Shown: positions 8,882 through 17,659 of the stretch, in pieces
Layout of the letters: each line of letters starts with the position of its first letter
Position numbering within the stretch: position 1 is the first letter of the stretch
NCBI GenBank assembly: GCA_937914675.1
Contig: CALDOC010000326.1
Location: forward strand, 1-49,653
Direction of reading: 5' to 3'
DNA: 49,653 bases
DNA from: an uncultured Sulfurimonas sp.
GTDB taxonomy: Bacteria; Campylobacterota; Campylobacteria; Campylobacterales; Sulfurimonadaceae
The notes under the pieces: generated by a model
What the model was told of the DNA's origin: nothing
The model's input: the letters and a program-made list of their open reading frames with translations, nothing else
Databases searched by the model: none
Position numbers and translations under genes: made by a program

Positions 8882-9820
8882 TTATGGTAAATATATTTTG
8901 TCAAGCAGTTCATGATACTCAGACAAGACGTTGCTATCTAAAGTGACTCCGCCTCCACTTTTATAAACATATCCATCATTCGTTTTTTCTATAAAGCGTA
9001 TCATAACGCCACAATCTAGTTTCTGACCGTCATAGTATCCAAAAACGCCACTAAAGAAACCTCTGTCATACGCTTCAACCTCTTCAATGATTTGTAAAGT
9101 GCTTTTTTTTGGAGTTCCGCTAATGCTTCCAGCGGGAAGAAGCGCCTCAAGTATCGTTCCCATTTTTTCATGCCATTCGTCCCCGACGAAACCACTTATA
9201 TGTGAACTTACTTGAAGAAGATTTTTTTCCCCAGCTTGAACCTCCGTCACGTATCTAAACTCTTCGACCTTGACGTTAGTGGAGACTATGGACAAGTCGT
9301 TTCTGAGTAAATCAACAATCATGACATGTTCAGCCATCTCTTTTGCATCTGCCAAAATTTTTTCTTTCGCGTCGTTTATAGACGCGTCTATAGTGCCCTT
9401 CATAGGATACGCGTGGATTCTATCTTCGTCTATTTGGATGAATTTTTCAGGAGAAAAACAAACGAACTTATCTTTAAAACGCAGCTTGTAATGCGCGTTG
9501 GAGAGAGAATAAATCTCTTTTAAACTCAACTGAGTTTCTATTTTAGTCGCCTGCGTTAAATTCAAAACGTAGGTTTCGCCAGATTTTATTTTATTTATAA
9601 TTTTATTAAACTTTTTTTGGTAGTTCTTAAATGAAACGGGAGTTGATTTGAGATAATTTTTATGCTTTACATAGCTGTAATTTTCATCGATTTGAAACTC
9701 TACGTCTTCTTTTTTTAAGTCTTGGGGTAGAATCACTTTTAATGTTTGCGCTTTAAAATCCGTTATAAATAAAAAAGGTTTTCTCTCTTTGCCTAGAGAA
9801 TTCAAATCACAAAACGTCAT
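8882..9820 (-). CDS. pabB: Aminodeoxychorismate synthase component I
   Basis: Aminates chorismate to 4-amino-4-deoxychorismate for p-aminobenzoate and folate, using ammonia from a PabA glutaminase that is not in this window. The 312 residues correspond to the catalytic chorismate-binding domain, without most of the N-terminal region of the longer E. coli enzyme. The YPMKGT motif places Lys141 where PabB uses a nucleophilic lysine (anthranilate synthase has Ala there), supporting PabB over TrpE. Other family motifs: DLLRNDLS, PAGSISGTPK near 229-238, and GGGVTLDS. It starts 9 bases after pyrB. Confidence 0.88.
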   Translation of the reverse strand: MTFCDLNSLGKERKPFLFITDFKAQTLKVILPQDLKKEDVEFQIDENYSYVKHKNYLKSTPVSFKNYQKKFNKIINKIKSGETYVLNLTQATKIETQLSLKEIYSLSNAHYKLRFKDKFVCFSPEKFIQIDEDRIHAYPMKGTIDASINDAKEKILADAKEMAEHVMIVDLLRNDLSIVSTNVKVEEFRYVTEVQAGEKNLLQVSSHISGFVGDEWHEKMGTILEALLPAGSISGTPKKSTLQIIEEVEAYDRGFFSGVFGYYDGQKLDCGVMIRFIEKTNDGYVYKSGGGVTLDSNVLSEYHELLDKIYLP

Positions 9821-9829
9821 CGATGCGAA

Positions 9830-10702
9830 TTAAGTGGCAATCAATTTTTTGAGAATCGCCATTCTAACGTTCACGCCGTTGCTTACCTGTTCTAAAACCT
9901 TACATCTGGAGTCAGCCAAAAGCGCGTCCGAAATGTCGATGTTTCTATGAACCGGTCCAGGATGAAGTAAAATTATATTCCTATCTCCAACAATCTCTTC
10001 CGTTATGCAAAAATCGCTCGCGTAATCTTTTAGTGAAGCGTAACTTTGAGAAGAGTGTCTTTCCGTTTGCGTTCTTAGACTCATAATCGCGTCGACTTCA
10101 TCGATTATCTCTTTGAGATAGTGCGTCGTTTTGAGGGATGTTTTTGGCAAAAACTGCGGTGGCGCCACTAAAATCACTTCCATTCCAAATCGAGTTAAAA
10201 GTTCTATGTTGGAGTTCGCGACGCGAGAGTTTTTTATATCTCCCACAATGGCTATTTTTTTTCCAACTACGTCTTTAAAATGTTCTTTTAAGGTGTAAAG
10301 GTCGAGAATCGCTTGCGTTGGATGAGAGTGGGCTCCATCTCCCGCGTTGAGTATGCTTGCCTTGGTATGATTGGAAAGTATTTTGGGTACGCCGGCGTTT
10401 TGATGACGAACTATTATGGCGTGAGGACCCATAGCGTCTAAGTTCATCGCCGTGTCGACAAGAGTTTCACCTTTTTTAGTTGAACTTTGAGCGACGTCGA
10501 GATGAACAATGTCAGCCCCCAATCGTTTTGCCGCTATTTCAAAAGAGCTTTTTGTTCTTGTTGAGTTTTCAAAAAAAAGCGTTATTATGATCTTGTCTTG
10601 AAGAACTCTATCATATCGACCGTCACTATACGTTTTTGCGTCTGCCAAAATCTCTTCTATCTCTATTGTGGTAAAATCATCCGTGCGAATTAAATGTTGC
10701 AT
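9830..10702 (-). CDS. pyrB: Aspartate carbamoyltransferase catalytic chain
   Basis: Condenses carbamoyl phosphate with aspartate, the committed step of pyrimidine synthesis. The 290 residues include the carbamoyl-phosphate loop STRTKSSFE (47-55), the mobile loop QSSTKKGET with its conserved Ser and Lys, the HPTQA stretch and the C-terminal HPGPVHRN. Length fits an unfused catalytic chain; no regulatory pyrI gene is nearby. It follows bioD by 21 bases. Confidence 0.96.
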   Translation of the reverse strand: MQHLIRTDDFTTIEIEEILADAKTYSDGRYDRVLQDKIIITLFFENSTRTKSSFEIAAKRLGADIVHLDVAQSSTKKGETLVDTAMNLDAMGPHAIIVRHQNAGVPKILSNHTKASILNAGDGAHSHPTQAILDLYTLKEHFKDVVGKKIAIVGDIKNSRVANSNIELLTRFGMEVILVAPPQFLPKTSLKTTHYLKEIIDEVDAIMSLRTQTERHSSQSYASLKDYASDFCITEEIVGDRNIILLHPGPVHRNIDISDALLADSRCKVLEQVSNGVNVRMAILKKLIAT

Positions 10703-10723
10703 TATTTTCTCTTATGTTTTTGT

Positions 10724-11368
10724 TTATAGATTATACAAGACATCGCATATAACGTCAATGTCATCTTTGGTTTTTAGCACGTCTTTGTTCATTTTTAGAA
10801 AATATGGTTCTGAAACGTTTTTAAAGTCTTCATCTTCTTCTCTGCAATTAAAAGCCGTAGCGTATTTTAAGCCTCTATCTTTTAAAGCTTTTTCACTCAG
10901 GAGCGTGTCGTTAATGCATCCTAAGGAACAGTGAGTCACCAAAAGAGCCGTTGCTTCAAAGTAAGCGATCAAATCTATCATCATATACTCTTCATCAACG
11001 GGAACGTATAAACCGCCAGCGCCTTCCATAATTAAAACGTCACAAATTTTTTCTAATTTTTCTATGGCTGAATTTAAAGCGTTTAAATCAAGAGGAGCGT
11101 TGTTCGAAGCGACAAAAGGCGCTGCGGCGAGTGGGTAAGTTATTGGTGCGATATCTTCTAACAATATCTCTTTAAACTCACTATTTAACTCTTTTAAAGT
11201 TCTTAAAAGCGTCTCCGCGTCAGGCGCGGCGTCTATAACGCCTGTTTCTATGAGCTTAATCGCGCCAACCTTTAAACCACGCGAAGCGTACTCCCGCAAT
11301 AACAATTTACTCGTATGGGTTTTGCCGATGTCAGTGTTTGTCGCCGTTACAAAAATTCTTTTCTTCAT
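10724..11368 (-). CDS. bioD: Dethiobiotin synthetase
   Basis: ATP-dependent closure of the ureido ring of dethiobiotin, the penultimate step of biotin synthesis. With the start at ATG 11368 the protein is 214 residues. The P-loop is ATNTDIGKT at 9-17, the form specific to BioD-like synthetases, followed by the substrate-binding MEGAGGLYVPVD. An in-frame TTG at 11383 would add five residues but has no ribosome binding site. No Shine-Dalgarno element precedes ATG 11368 either: overlapping TATAAT boxes sit there instead, which hints at a leaderless mRNA. First gene of the bioD-pyrB-pabB-kinase operon; other bio genes are not in the window. Confidence 0.93.
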   Translation of the reverse strand: MKKRIFVTATNTDIGKTHTSKLLLREYASRGLKVGAIKLIETGVIDAAPDAETLLRTLKELNSEFKEILLEDIAPITYPLAAAPFVASNNAPLDLNALNSAIEKLEKICDVLIMEGAGGLYVPVDEEYMMIDLIAYFEATALLVTHCSLGCINDTLLSEKALKDRGLKYATAFNCREEDEDFKNVSEPYFLKMNKDVLKTKDDIDVICDVLYNL

Positions 11369-11380
11369 ATTATAATTATA
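11369..11380 (-). promoter_or_regulatory. Tandem TATAAT boxes immediately upstream of bioD
   Basis: Two abutting TATAAT hexamers on the minus strand (11375-11380 and 11369-11374) end directly at the bioD ATG. If the distal one is the -10 element, transcription would begin at or within a base or two of the ATG. The region 17 bases further upstream is AT-rich but has no -35 match. Confidence 0.4.
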
Positions 11381-11412
11381 CAAAATTAATGGTATCTTTA
11401 TTGCTTAAACAG

Positions 11413-11418
11413 TATGAT
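11413..11418 (+). promoter_or_regulatory. Possible -10 element for the pflB-like gene
   Basis: TATGAT on the plus strand, 35 bases before the GTG start of the rightward gene, in the short divergent region shared with bioD. A purine-rich TTAGGTTAGGTAG stretch between it and the GTG would serve as ribosome binding site. No -35 match is seen. Confidence 0.3.
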
Positions 11419-11452
11419 AAGAGTCTAAATTCCTTAGGTTAGGTAGTAAGCT

Positions 11453-13789
11453 GTGGCACAAGAAGAGATTATAATTATCCAAGAGAGTGAAGCGGCGGAC
11501 ATAAACTATGAAGGAGATGAAAAAAATGGCGTGGCGATTGACGACGAAAGAGTCAAAAAGAAAAAGATACTTATCTTTGGTGGCGTCGCCATCGTCCTTA
11601 CTCTTGTCATTGTACTCTCATTGCTTGTCATTATTAAACCCTCTAAAAAAAATCAAAACGCTTCTCTCGATTTTATTGAAGATAAACTAGAAAAAGAGAC
11701 AATCGTTAAAATCGAACCAAGCAAACTAGAAAATATGATTAGAAAAGCAAACTATTTGTACGCAAACGGTTCAAAAAAAGAAGCGCTGTTTTTATATGAA
11801 AAAATAGCCCAATATAGCGAGGCTATATCGCTTTACAATTTAGGCGTCGCGCAACTACAAGATAAACAATATAAAATTGCGCAGCAAACGTTTAACAAAG
11901 CCATAAAAAATGATGAAAAAAGATGCGTCAGCGCAATTAACGCCGCCGTTTGTTCCATTCACTTAAACGATCAAGAAAGTTTTAAATATTATATCGATTT
12001 GGCGTACGCATACCTCCCTCATGAGATCAATTCTCCGTTATACTCATACTATTACACCCTTATAAACTACTATAACCAGAACTATTTAGAAGCGCTAAGC
12101 TCATTAAAAAATTTTACTTCTAAAAATTATCCAGAAGTCCAAAAAAACCTTTTTACAAAGATAAGCGCTCTGTTTGGGAACGACTATGACGCGATAGAAG
12201 CAATGGAGAAAAATAATGAAAACCTAAACAACTTCAGCATTGCTCTCTTGTATGCGAGAGTTGGCGACTACGCCCTAGCGATTAAACATCTTGAAGAAGC
12301 CATACTAAGAAATGAATATCCAGTGAGATCGCAATTAGCGCTTGGACTTGTTAATTTAAAAGCGGGGCATATCGCTGACGCGACCAAAGAAATTAAGAAC
12401 GTTACAGACATGTTTCCAGATAAAGTTTATACTTTTTATCCAATAAAAGTGAGCCTAAAGAAGTCGCTTTTTGACGCTCAAGAAGCGCAAAAAGTATATA
12501 GAGAGAAAATAATAAATACAAAATTATTAAATTATCAAAAAATATTTTATTTTTCTCCCTACAAAATATTTAACGCGAATCAAACCATTAGTTACATTAG
12601 AAAAGGAAACGCAAGCATATACATTGACAACATTCAATCCGCTCAGGAGTATCTTCAAAAAAGCGTTTCATCTTCTCATGTAAACTATGGCATTACAAAA
12701 GCGATAAAAAAAGCCCTCTCGTTTAAAATAAGGGAAGCGAACGAAGAGTTACAAAAATTAGTGGAGATTCAACCCAAACACTCGATTTTACAATACAACC
12801 TTGCGCTGACGTACGCCCAAATGGGATACATGACAAAAGCTCATAAACATTTTTTGCTCTCCTATCATTTAGACGCGAAAAATCATCTTGCTGGAGTGTA
12901 CGCAGTCTTGACTTCTCAACTTGTAAACAAGGAAAACGCGAAACTAAACTCTATCCTCAAAGATTCCATTGCGCTTGAGGAAGAGAGTGAAGAAAAAAGT
13001 TTGTACAAAACGCTACTAAACATATCTGAAAACAACTACTTATCCGCCGTTGATTGGCTAGACAACGGTTACAAGCAAAGACCATTGTATCTAATGCTAA
13101 ACGTGATAATAGCTTCCAAATTAAATAAAATGGATATCGCTAAAGAAGCCGCAAACAAATTAACTCTCCTACTACCTCATGACATTCTTCCCCACATGGT
13201 CTACATAGACGCTAATTTTTATGATTTAAATAGCGTCAAATATGCTGCAAAAGTGTTAAACTACTTAAAAAATCAAAATTTTGATTTCAAGGATCTCTAT
13301 TATGGTCCAAACGTTAGTAGATATTTATACATACAGCAAAATCTAATTACGGGTAAATTGTATTATTTGTCAAAACAGTTGGAACAAACTTTAGAAGCAA
13401 CCAGTGAAGGAACTCAAGAACTCATAAGTTCCCTAGCTATGGTCTATCTCTACGATGAAGAGTTTGAAAAGGCCTATACGTTATACAATTCTCTTATTGA
13501 TGAAATAAAAGTGCGCGATTCGTTTACTCTCTTCCTTGGAGCCGTCGCTTCTACGGCGGCGGGGCATCATGAAAACGCCATAGCTCTTTTAGAATTGTCA
13601 AATATGAAAGATAGAAGTTTTGCCGAGAGTCGTTTTGCGTTGGGGCTTTTGTATTTAGAAATTAAGAATAATGAAGGCGCCGTAATTCAACTAACGCACA
13701 TTGAAAAAGATAATTTTATATCAGAATACTTTGATTTTACAATAGACGCCGATGAGCTTCTTTTTAAGAAGCTTCATCCTAAAAAATAA
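11453..13789 (+). CDS. pflB: Single-pass membrane TPR protein, probable PflB flagellar motor scaffold
   Basis: A 778-residue protein starting at GTG, with TTAGGTTAGGTAG before it. An acidic cytoplasmic N-terminus and a KKKK stop-transfer cluster (35-38) precede one transmembrane helix at about 39-61; the rest is predicted periplasmic. From about residue 92 it is built of tetratricopeptide-like helix pairs (for example ANYLYANGSKKEALFLYEK and YNLGVAQLQDKQYKIA) to the C-terminus. This layout, the length and the N-terminal TPR region resemble C. jejuni PflB, which forms the medial disk of the motor and anchors stators with PflA. A PflA gene lies at 31381-33747, which supports the idea. It is the only plus-strand gene in the window. 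A TPR protein of another pathway cannot be excluded. Confidence 0.62.
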   Translation: MAQEEIIIIQESEAADINYEGDEKNGVAIDDERVKKKKILIFGGVAIVLTLVIVLSLLVIIKPSKKNQNASLDFIEDKLEKETIVKIEPSKLENMIRKANYLYANGSKKEALFLYEKIAQYSEAISLYNLGVAQLQDKQYKIAQQTFNKAIKNDEKRCVSAINAAVCSIHLNDQESFKYYIDLAYAYLPHEINSPLYSYYYTLINYYNQNYLEALSSLKNFTSKNYPEVQKNLFTKISALFGNDYDAIEAMEKNNENLNNFSIALLYARVGDYALAIKHLEEAILRNEYPVRSQLALGLVNLKAGHIADATKEIKNVTDMFPDKVYTFYPIKVSLKKSLFDAQEAQKVYREKIINTKLLNYQKIFYFSPYKIFNANQTISYIRKGNASIYIDNIQSAQEYLQKSVSSSHVNYGITKAIKKALSFKIREANEELQKLVEIQPKHSILQYNLALTYAQMGYMTKAHKHFLLSYHLDAKNHLAGVYAVLTSQLVNKENAKLNSILKDSIALEEESEEKSLYKTLLNISENNYLSAVDWLDNGYKQRPLYLMLNVIIASKLNKMDIAKEAANKLTLLLPHDILPHMVYIDANFYDLNSVKYAAKVLNYLKNQNFDFKDLYYGPNVSRYLYIQQNLITGKLYYLSKQLEQTLEATSEGTQELISSLAMVYLYDEEFEKAYTLYNSLIDEIKVRDSFTLFLGAVASTAAGHHENAIALLELSNMKDRSFAESRFALGLLYLEIKNNEGAVIQLTHIEKDNFISEYFDFTIDADELLFKKLHPKK
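13751..13778. repeat. Inverted repeat at the convergent gene ends
   Basis: A 12-bp stem with one bulged base and a 3-base loop, inside the last codons of the pflB-like gene and just before the convergent stop of the psd-like gene (the stops are 2 bases apart). The hairpin could form in both transcripts and act as a shared terminator, but neither strand has a U tract directly after it. Confidence 0.35.
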
Positions 13790-13791
13790 GA

Positions 13792-14433
13792 TTATGGAAG
13801 AGAGATAAAGTAGCCCAACAATGATTCAGACGCGATTAGTTTATCGCCAAGGTTTACGTTTAATCTAAAATTGCGTGGAATGTAAATCTCAGTGACGCCA
13901 TTTGGCAAAACGCCATATCTAGCCGCCTTTCTAAGAGTTTGAGATTTTTTTACGTTCACTTCGAACGATAGAAGGCTTTGAGTTAAAACATGTCTAACTT
14001 TTAGAAAATTTGAAGGAGTGGCACTAAAGGTAAGCTCAATATTTTCATTTAAAACTTTAAAAATAGAACTTTTTTCCGAAAGCCTTGCCCCTTTTTTAAC
14101 AGTTACTTCACTCAAAGTGGAATCAAAAGGAACCCTTAAAACCGAAACGTTAAGACAACCGCTCTCAACCGCTATTTTATACCCATAGCGTTCATCTTTT
14201 ATCTCTTGTATCGAAGCCACGACTCCATCAACTGGGGACAAAACGCTATTTGGCTCAAAAATTACAACTTCCCTCTCAGGATTTCTATATATAAACATGA
14301 AAACAAAAACTAAGATAGCGGACGTTAAGGCCAAAAATTCAAAATCAAAAGCCCAAAATATCATAAAAGCGGCTATAGAGTAGAGTATGTAACGAAAGCC
14401 TTCATAAGCAATTGGCAAAAGATTACTTTTCAT
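13792..14433 (-). CDS. Phosphatidylserine decarboxylase-related membrane protein, probably not self-processing
   Basis: The 213 residues (start at ATG 14433, preceded by GAGAAGAG; it overlaps ftsH by 11 bases) show two N-terminal hydrophobic helices near 15-30 and 34-49, then a Psd-like domain with SPVDGVVASI (66-74). In active enzymes a Gly-Ser bond is cut to make the pyruvoyl cofactor. Aligning by eye, the corresponding place here is RYGVLPNG (172-179), with Val175 where Ser is needed, and the usual His in the DVHVVRAP-like motif is Ser97 (NVSVLRVP). It therefore looks like a non-catalytic relative. C. jejuni has a Psd-related gene at the same place after ftsH; the pssA gene that I recall following it there is missing here. 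Confidence 0.72.
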   Translation of the reverse strand: MKSNLLPIAYEGFRYILYSIAAFMIFWAFDFEFLALTSAILVFVFMFIYRNPEREVVIFEPNSVLSPVDGVVASIQEIKDERYGYKIAVESGCLNVSVLRVPFDSTLSEVTVKKGARLSEKSSIFKVLNENIELTFSATPSNFLKVRHVLTQSLLSFEVNVKKSQTLRKAARYGVLPNGVTEIYIPRNFRLNVNLGDKLIASESLLGYFISLP

Positions 14434-16378
14434 TACTCTTCTCATGTTTTGACATTGTAGCGTCAGCTTTAAGCTCTTCTTCAATCTCGTTAATCACCTT
14501 GTCAACCTTGGATTCCATAGAGTTCTCTTTTTCAAAGTTTATGATTATTTCTCTTACTTCTTCCCCCGTTATGTTCTCTTTTTTATAAAGGAGTTCAACC
14601 ATCTCTTCAATGGCGCCTTTATACTCTTCGAGTCTTGCGAGTACTTCTTCATAATGCTCTGAAAGAGACGTTTTAATATAATCATCCATCTTCTCGGCCA
14701 TCTTATCGCTATACTCTCGAGTGGCTTGTTGTCCTCCGCCTAGGAATGAATGACGCGATTTTTCTAAAACCATTAAGCCCGCTATATCGCTCATTCCGTA
14801 AGTTTGAACCATCGATTTAATGATTTCGGTAGCGCGCTCTAAATCATTTCCCGCACCCGTAGAAATTTCGCCTATAAAAACTTGTTCAGCCGCTCGACCA
14901 GCGAGCAACACGTCCACTTCAGCCCAAAGTTCGTGTTTTTGCATCATAAACTTATCTTCTTCTGGTTTGTTAAGAGTGTATCCCAAAGCGGCAAGTCCAC
15001 GAGGTACGATGGAAACTTTAGAAACTTTTTTAGCTCCAACCGTCGTTTCCGCTAAAAGAGCGTGACCACTTTCATGATACGCGACGATTTTTTTCTCTTT
15101 TGGATTTATTCTACGAGATTTTTTGGCAAGTCCGGCTATCGCGCGTTCCACCGACTCAAACAAATCTTTTTGCTTAACGGTTTTTTGACTTTTTCTACCG
15201 GCTAAAAGAGCGGCTTCGTTGATAATATTCGCTAAATCCGCTCCAGCCAATCCCGCCGTTAAGCGAGCGATCTCTTCTATCTCAACGTCTTTATCCATCT
15301 TCACGTTTTTCATGTGAACGTTTAGAATTTTCACGCGACCCTCAAAATCTGGTTTGTCGACTAGCACTTGTCTGTCAAAACGACCAGGTCTTAAAAGAGC
15401 GGCGTCAAGAACTTCAGGTCTATTTGTAGCCGCTAAAACGATTACTGGAACGTCCGTTCCAAAACCGTCCATTTCAGCCAGAAGTTGATTCAACGTCTGT
15501 TCTCTCTCATCGTTTCCACCCATGACTCCACCGGCGGCGCGACTTTTTCCAATGGCGTCTATCTCGTCTATAAAGATAATGCTTGGAGCGTCTTTTTTCG
15601 CTTGTTCAAACAGATCTCTAACGCGAGCCGCCCCAACGCCAACAAACATCTCAATAAAACTAGAGCCGCTTACTGAAAAAAATGGAACTTCCGCTTCGCC
15701 CGCGACCGCTTTGGCGAGAAGAGTTTTACCTGTACCCGGAGAACCAACGAGAAGAACGCCCTTAGGTATTTTCGCGCCAATTTCTACGTATCGACCAGGA
15801 TATTTTAAAAAGTCGACTATCTCTTGAACTTCTTCTTTAGCCTCTTCGACTCCCGCCACGTCATCAAACTTAGTCTCAGGTTTTTCTGAATTGACCATCT
15901 TTTTTGAGTTGCCCATGCCAAGAAGTCCACCGCCCATGTTTTTTTGCATGCGTCCGGCAAAGAACATCCAAATCCCAATGATAATCAAAAATGGAAATAA
16001 CCATCCGAACATTTCAGTAAACCAATTGGTTTCACTAAAGCCTGCGTATTCAATGCCTTGTTTGTCCAATTGTTCAACAAGAGCGGTGTCGCCTCTCACT
16101 ATTCTTGTCGTGTAGATTTGCGATCCATCGGAGGATTTTGCTTTAATGTAACTTTGTCCGATTTCCACTTTACTCACGCTTTTAGACTCTACCAAAGATT
16201 TAAGCTCGGAGTAGCTAACTTGTTTTGTTCTTGTATTGGCTCCAGTAATGGCATTGTTGGCTCCATCGCCATCGCCTACAACAACTTTAAAAAGCAAAAT
16301 CACCACTACCGAAAATACGGCAAACGTGATTAATGGATTTTTGTTAAAAAAATTATCGTCGTTATCTTTTTTTGCCAT
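14423..16378 (-). CDS. ftsH: ATP-dependent zinc metalloprotease FtsH
   Basis: Hexameric membrane AAA+ protease that degrades misassembled membrane proteins and selected regulators. The 651 residues show a helix near 15-33, a small periplasmic domain, a second helix near 122-141, Walker A GSPGTGKT (212-219), Walker B IIFIDEID (267-274), the second region of homology (ATNRPEVLDAALLRPGRFDR), the zinc site HESGH (435-439) and the distal acidic ligand in GAGNDLERAT. Length is normal. It begins immediately after the prmA stop. Confidence 0.97.
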   Translation of the reverse strand: MAKKDNDDNFFNKNPLITFAVFSVVVILLFKVVVGDGDGANNAITGANTRTKQVSYSELKSLVESKSVSKVEIGQSYIKAKSSDGSQIYTTRIVRGDTALVEQLDKQGIEYAGFSETNWFTEMFGWLFPFLIIIGIWMFFAGRMQKNMGGGLLGMGNSKKMVNSEKPETKFDDVAGVEEAKEEVQEIVDFLKYPGRYVEIGAKIPKGVLLVGSPGTGKTLLAKAVAGEAEVPFFSVSGSSFIEMFVGVGAARVRDLFEQAKKDAPSIIFIDEIDAIGKSRAAGGVMGGNDEREQTLNQLLAEMDGFGTDVPVIVLAATNRPEVLDAALLRPGRFDRQVLVDKPDFEGRVKILNVHMKNVKMDKDVEIEEIARLTAGLAGADLANIINEAALLAGRKSQKTVKQKDLFESVERAIAGLAKKSRRINPKEKKIVAYHESGHALLAETTVGAKKVSKVSIVPRGLAALGYTLNKPEEDKFMMQKHELWAEVDVLLAGRAAEQVFIGEISTGAGNDLERATEIIKSMVQTYGMSDIAGLMVLEKSRHSFLGGGQQATREYSDKMAEKMDDYIKTSLSEHYEEVLARLEEYKGAIEEMVELLYKKENITGEEVREIIINFEKENSMESKVDKVINEIEEELKADATMSKHEKSNEK

Positions 16379-17212
16379 TTATATCTCTTTTTTCTTTAGT
16401 ACTAAAGTAACCCACTCTTCTTGTGGTATTCTTTGCAATATTTCTAAATCTTTATAGTATGATAAAACTTTTGGTTCGTATTTGTTAAGTATTCCAGATA
16501 AAACCAATATGCCGTTTTCATCCATCGCTTTTTTTAAATCTTTTGCTATAAAAGTCAATACGTCCGCGACTATATTCGCGACAATCACGTTGTATTTATC
16601 CAAAGAAAGAGCGGAAGAACCTTCCCAAATTTTTGAGAACTCTAAACTATTTAGTTTTGCGTTTAAAATACTATTCGTAACTGAAATAGGATCTGTGTCG
16701 CAAGCGTCGACAACCGCGCCTAGTTTCATCGCGGCTATGCCCAATATGCCACTTCCACAACCCACGTCTAGAACTTTGTCATCAGCTTTGACGTAAGAGG
16801 AGATAGCCTTGAGACATGAGGCTGTCGTTGGGTGATGGCCTGTTCCAAAGGCTAACGCGGGGTCAATAATAATATTAATTAAATCAGGATTTGATTCATT
16901 CCAAGTTGGATGAACGTAAAATTTATCGATCGCTATTGGTTCAACGCTTTTTTGATAGTTATCCACCCAGTCACTACTTTTGAGCTTTTTCTGAGTACAT
17001 TCTAGTTCTATGGTTACTCCAAGCGCTTTTTGAAGAGCTTCACTGAACTGTTCAAGTCCCCAGACGATTGTGTCTAAAGAGTCTTCGCTTCTTACTATGA
17101 AACCATCGTCTATCTCTTCAAAACCAACTGGCAAAGTATCTGATAAAAAATCTGAAAAAAGCGCATAATGAGATGAAACTTTAACTACCAATTCAAAGTA
17201 GTACTCCTGCAT
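16379..17212 (-). CDS. prmA: Ribosomal protein L11 methyltransferase
   Basis: SAM-dependent methyltransferase that modifies ribosomal protein uL11. The 277 residues have the N-terminal substrate-recognition domain, the motif DPALAFGTGHHPTT (118-131) and SAM motif I LDVGCGSGILGI (148-159), then IVANIVADVL as the post-II catalytic stretch. It lies between cheY (3 bases upstream) and ftsH, as in C. jejuni. Confidence 0.93.
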   Translation of the reverse strand: MQEYYFELVVKVSSHYALFSDFLSDTLPVGFEEIDDGFIVRSEDSLDTIVWGLEQFSEALQKALGVTIELECTQKKLKSSDWVDNYQKSVEPIAIDKFYVHPTWNESNPDLINIIIDPALAFGTGHHPTTASCLKAISSYVKADDKVLDVGCGSGILGIAAMKLGAVVDACDTDPISVTNSILNAKLNSLEFSKIWEGSSALSLDKYNVIVANIVADVLTFIAKDLKKAMDENGILVLSGILNKYEPKVLSYYKDLEILQRIPQEEWVTLVLKKKEI

Positions 17213-17215
17213 AAC

Positions 17216-17587
17216 TTAAGAAACACCCATTACGGCGCCAAGTTTTTCTTTAAGCACTTGTGGGGTAAACGGTTTAACAATGTAATTGTTTACGCCAGCT
17301 TTGAGCGCCGTTATCACTTCAGCTTTTCCACCTTCGGTAGTTACCATAATGATGGGAGTGTCTTTAAAACGCGCGTCGGCGCGAACTTTTTTCACAAGTT
17401 CAAGACCATTCATTTCAGGCATGTTCCAATCAGTAATCAACATATCTATATCTGGATTTTGATCCATTTGAGCCCAACCCTCAACGCCATCGGCACCTTC
17501 AAGTATATCTTTATATCCAAGACGAGACAACGTGTTTTTTATAATTCGACGCATAGTGGAACTGTCATCAACAACAAGTAATTTCAA
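17216..17587 (-). CDS. cheY: Chemotaxis response regulator CheY
   Basis: Single-domain receiver that binds the flagellar switch when phosphorylated and reverses rotation. The 123 residues show the acidic pair Asp7-Asp8, the phosphoacceptor Asp53 in ITDWNMPEMNG, Thr83 in MVTTEGG and Lys105 in YIVKPF, and no output domain. The cheY-prmA-ftsH order is conserved in C. jejuni and Helicobacter pylori. It begins the transcription unit; the AT-rich 72-base gap upstream, with an AAAGGA ribosome binding site, probably contains the promoter. Confidence 0.93.
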   Translation of the reverse strand: MKLLVVDDSSTMRRIIKNTLSRLGYKDILEGADGVEGWAQMDQNPDIDMLITDWNMPEMNGLELVKKVRADARFKDTPIIMVTTEGGKAEVITALKAGVNNYIVKPFTPQVLKEKLGAVMGVS

Positions 17588-17659
17588 TTGAAATCCTTTT
17601 CTTTATATATTTTACAAATTTAATAACGATATAGTATCAAAAATTTGTTTATTTATCTA

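Noticed and set aside
11369..11383. TTG start for bioD adding five residues
   Set aside because: No ribosome binding site, and the added codons coincide with the TATAAT boxes; the P-loop distance fits the ATG at 11368.
13751..13778. Strong intrinsic terminator between the convergent genes
   Set aside because: The stem is good, but no U tract follows on either strand, so it is reported only as an inverted repeat.
14434..14484. Longer start for the psd-related gene
   Set aside because: It would lengthen the overlap with ftsH to 62 bases, and the added residues are a shifted reading of the ftsH tail; ATG 14433 has GAGAAGAG upstream.
17216..17587. CheY as the response regulator for one of the orphan kinases
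   Set aside because: Its conserved linkage with prmA-ftsH and the CheY residues point to the chemotaxis kinase CheA; neither kinase is in its operon.
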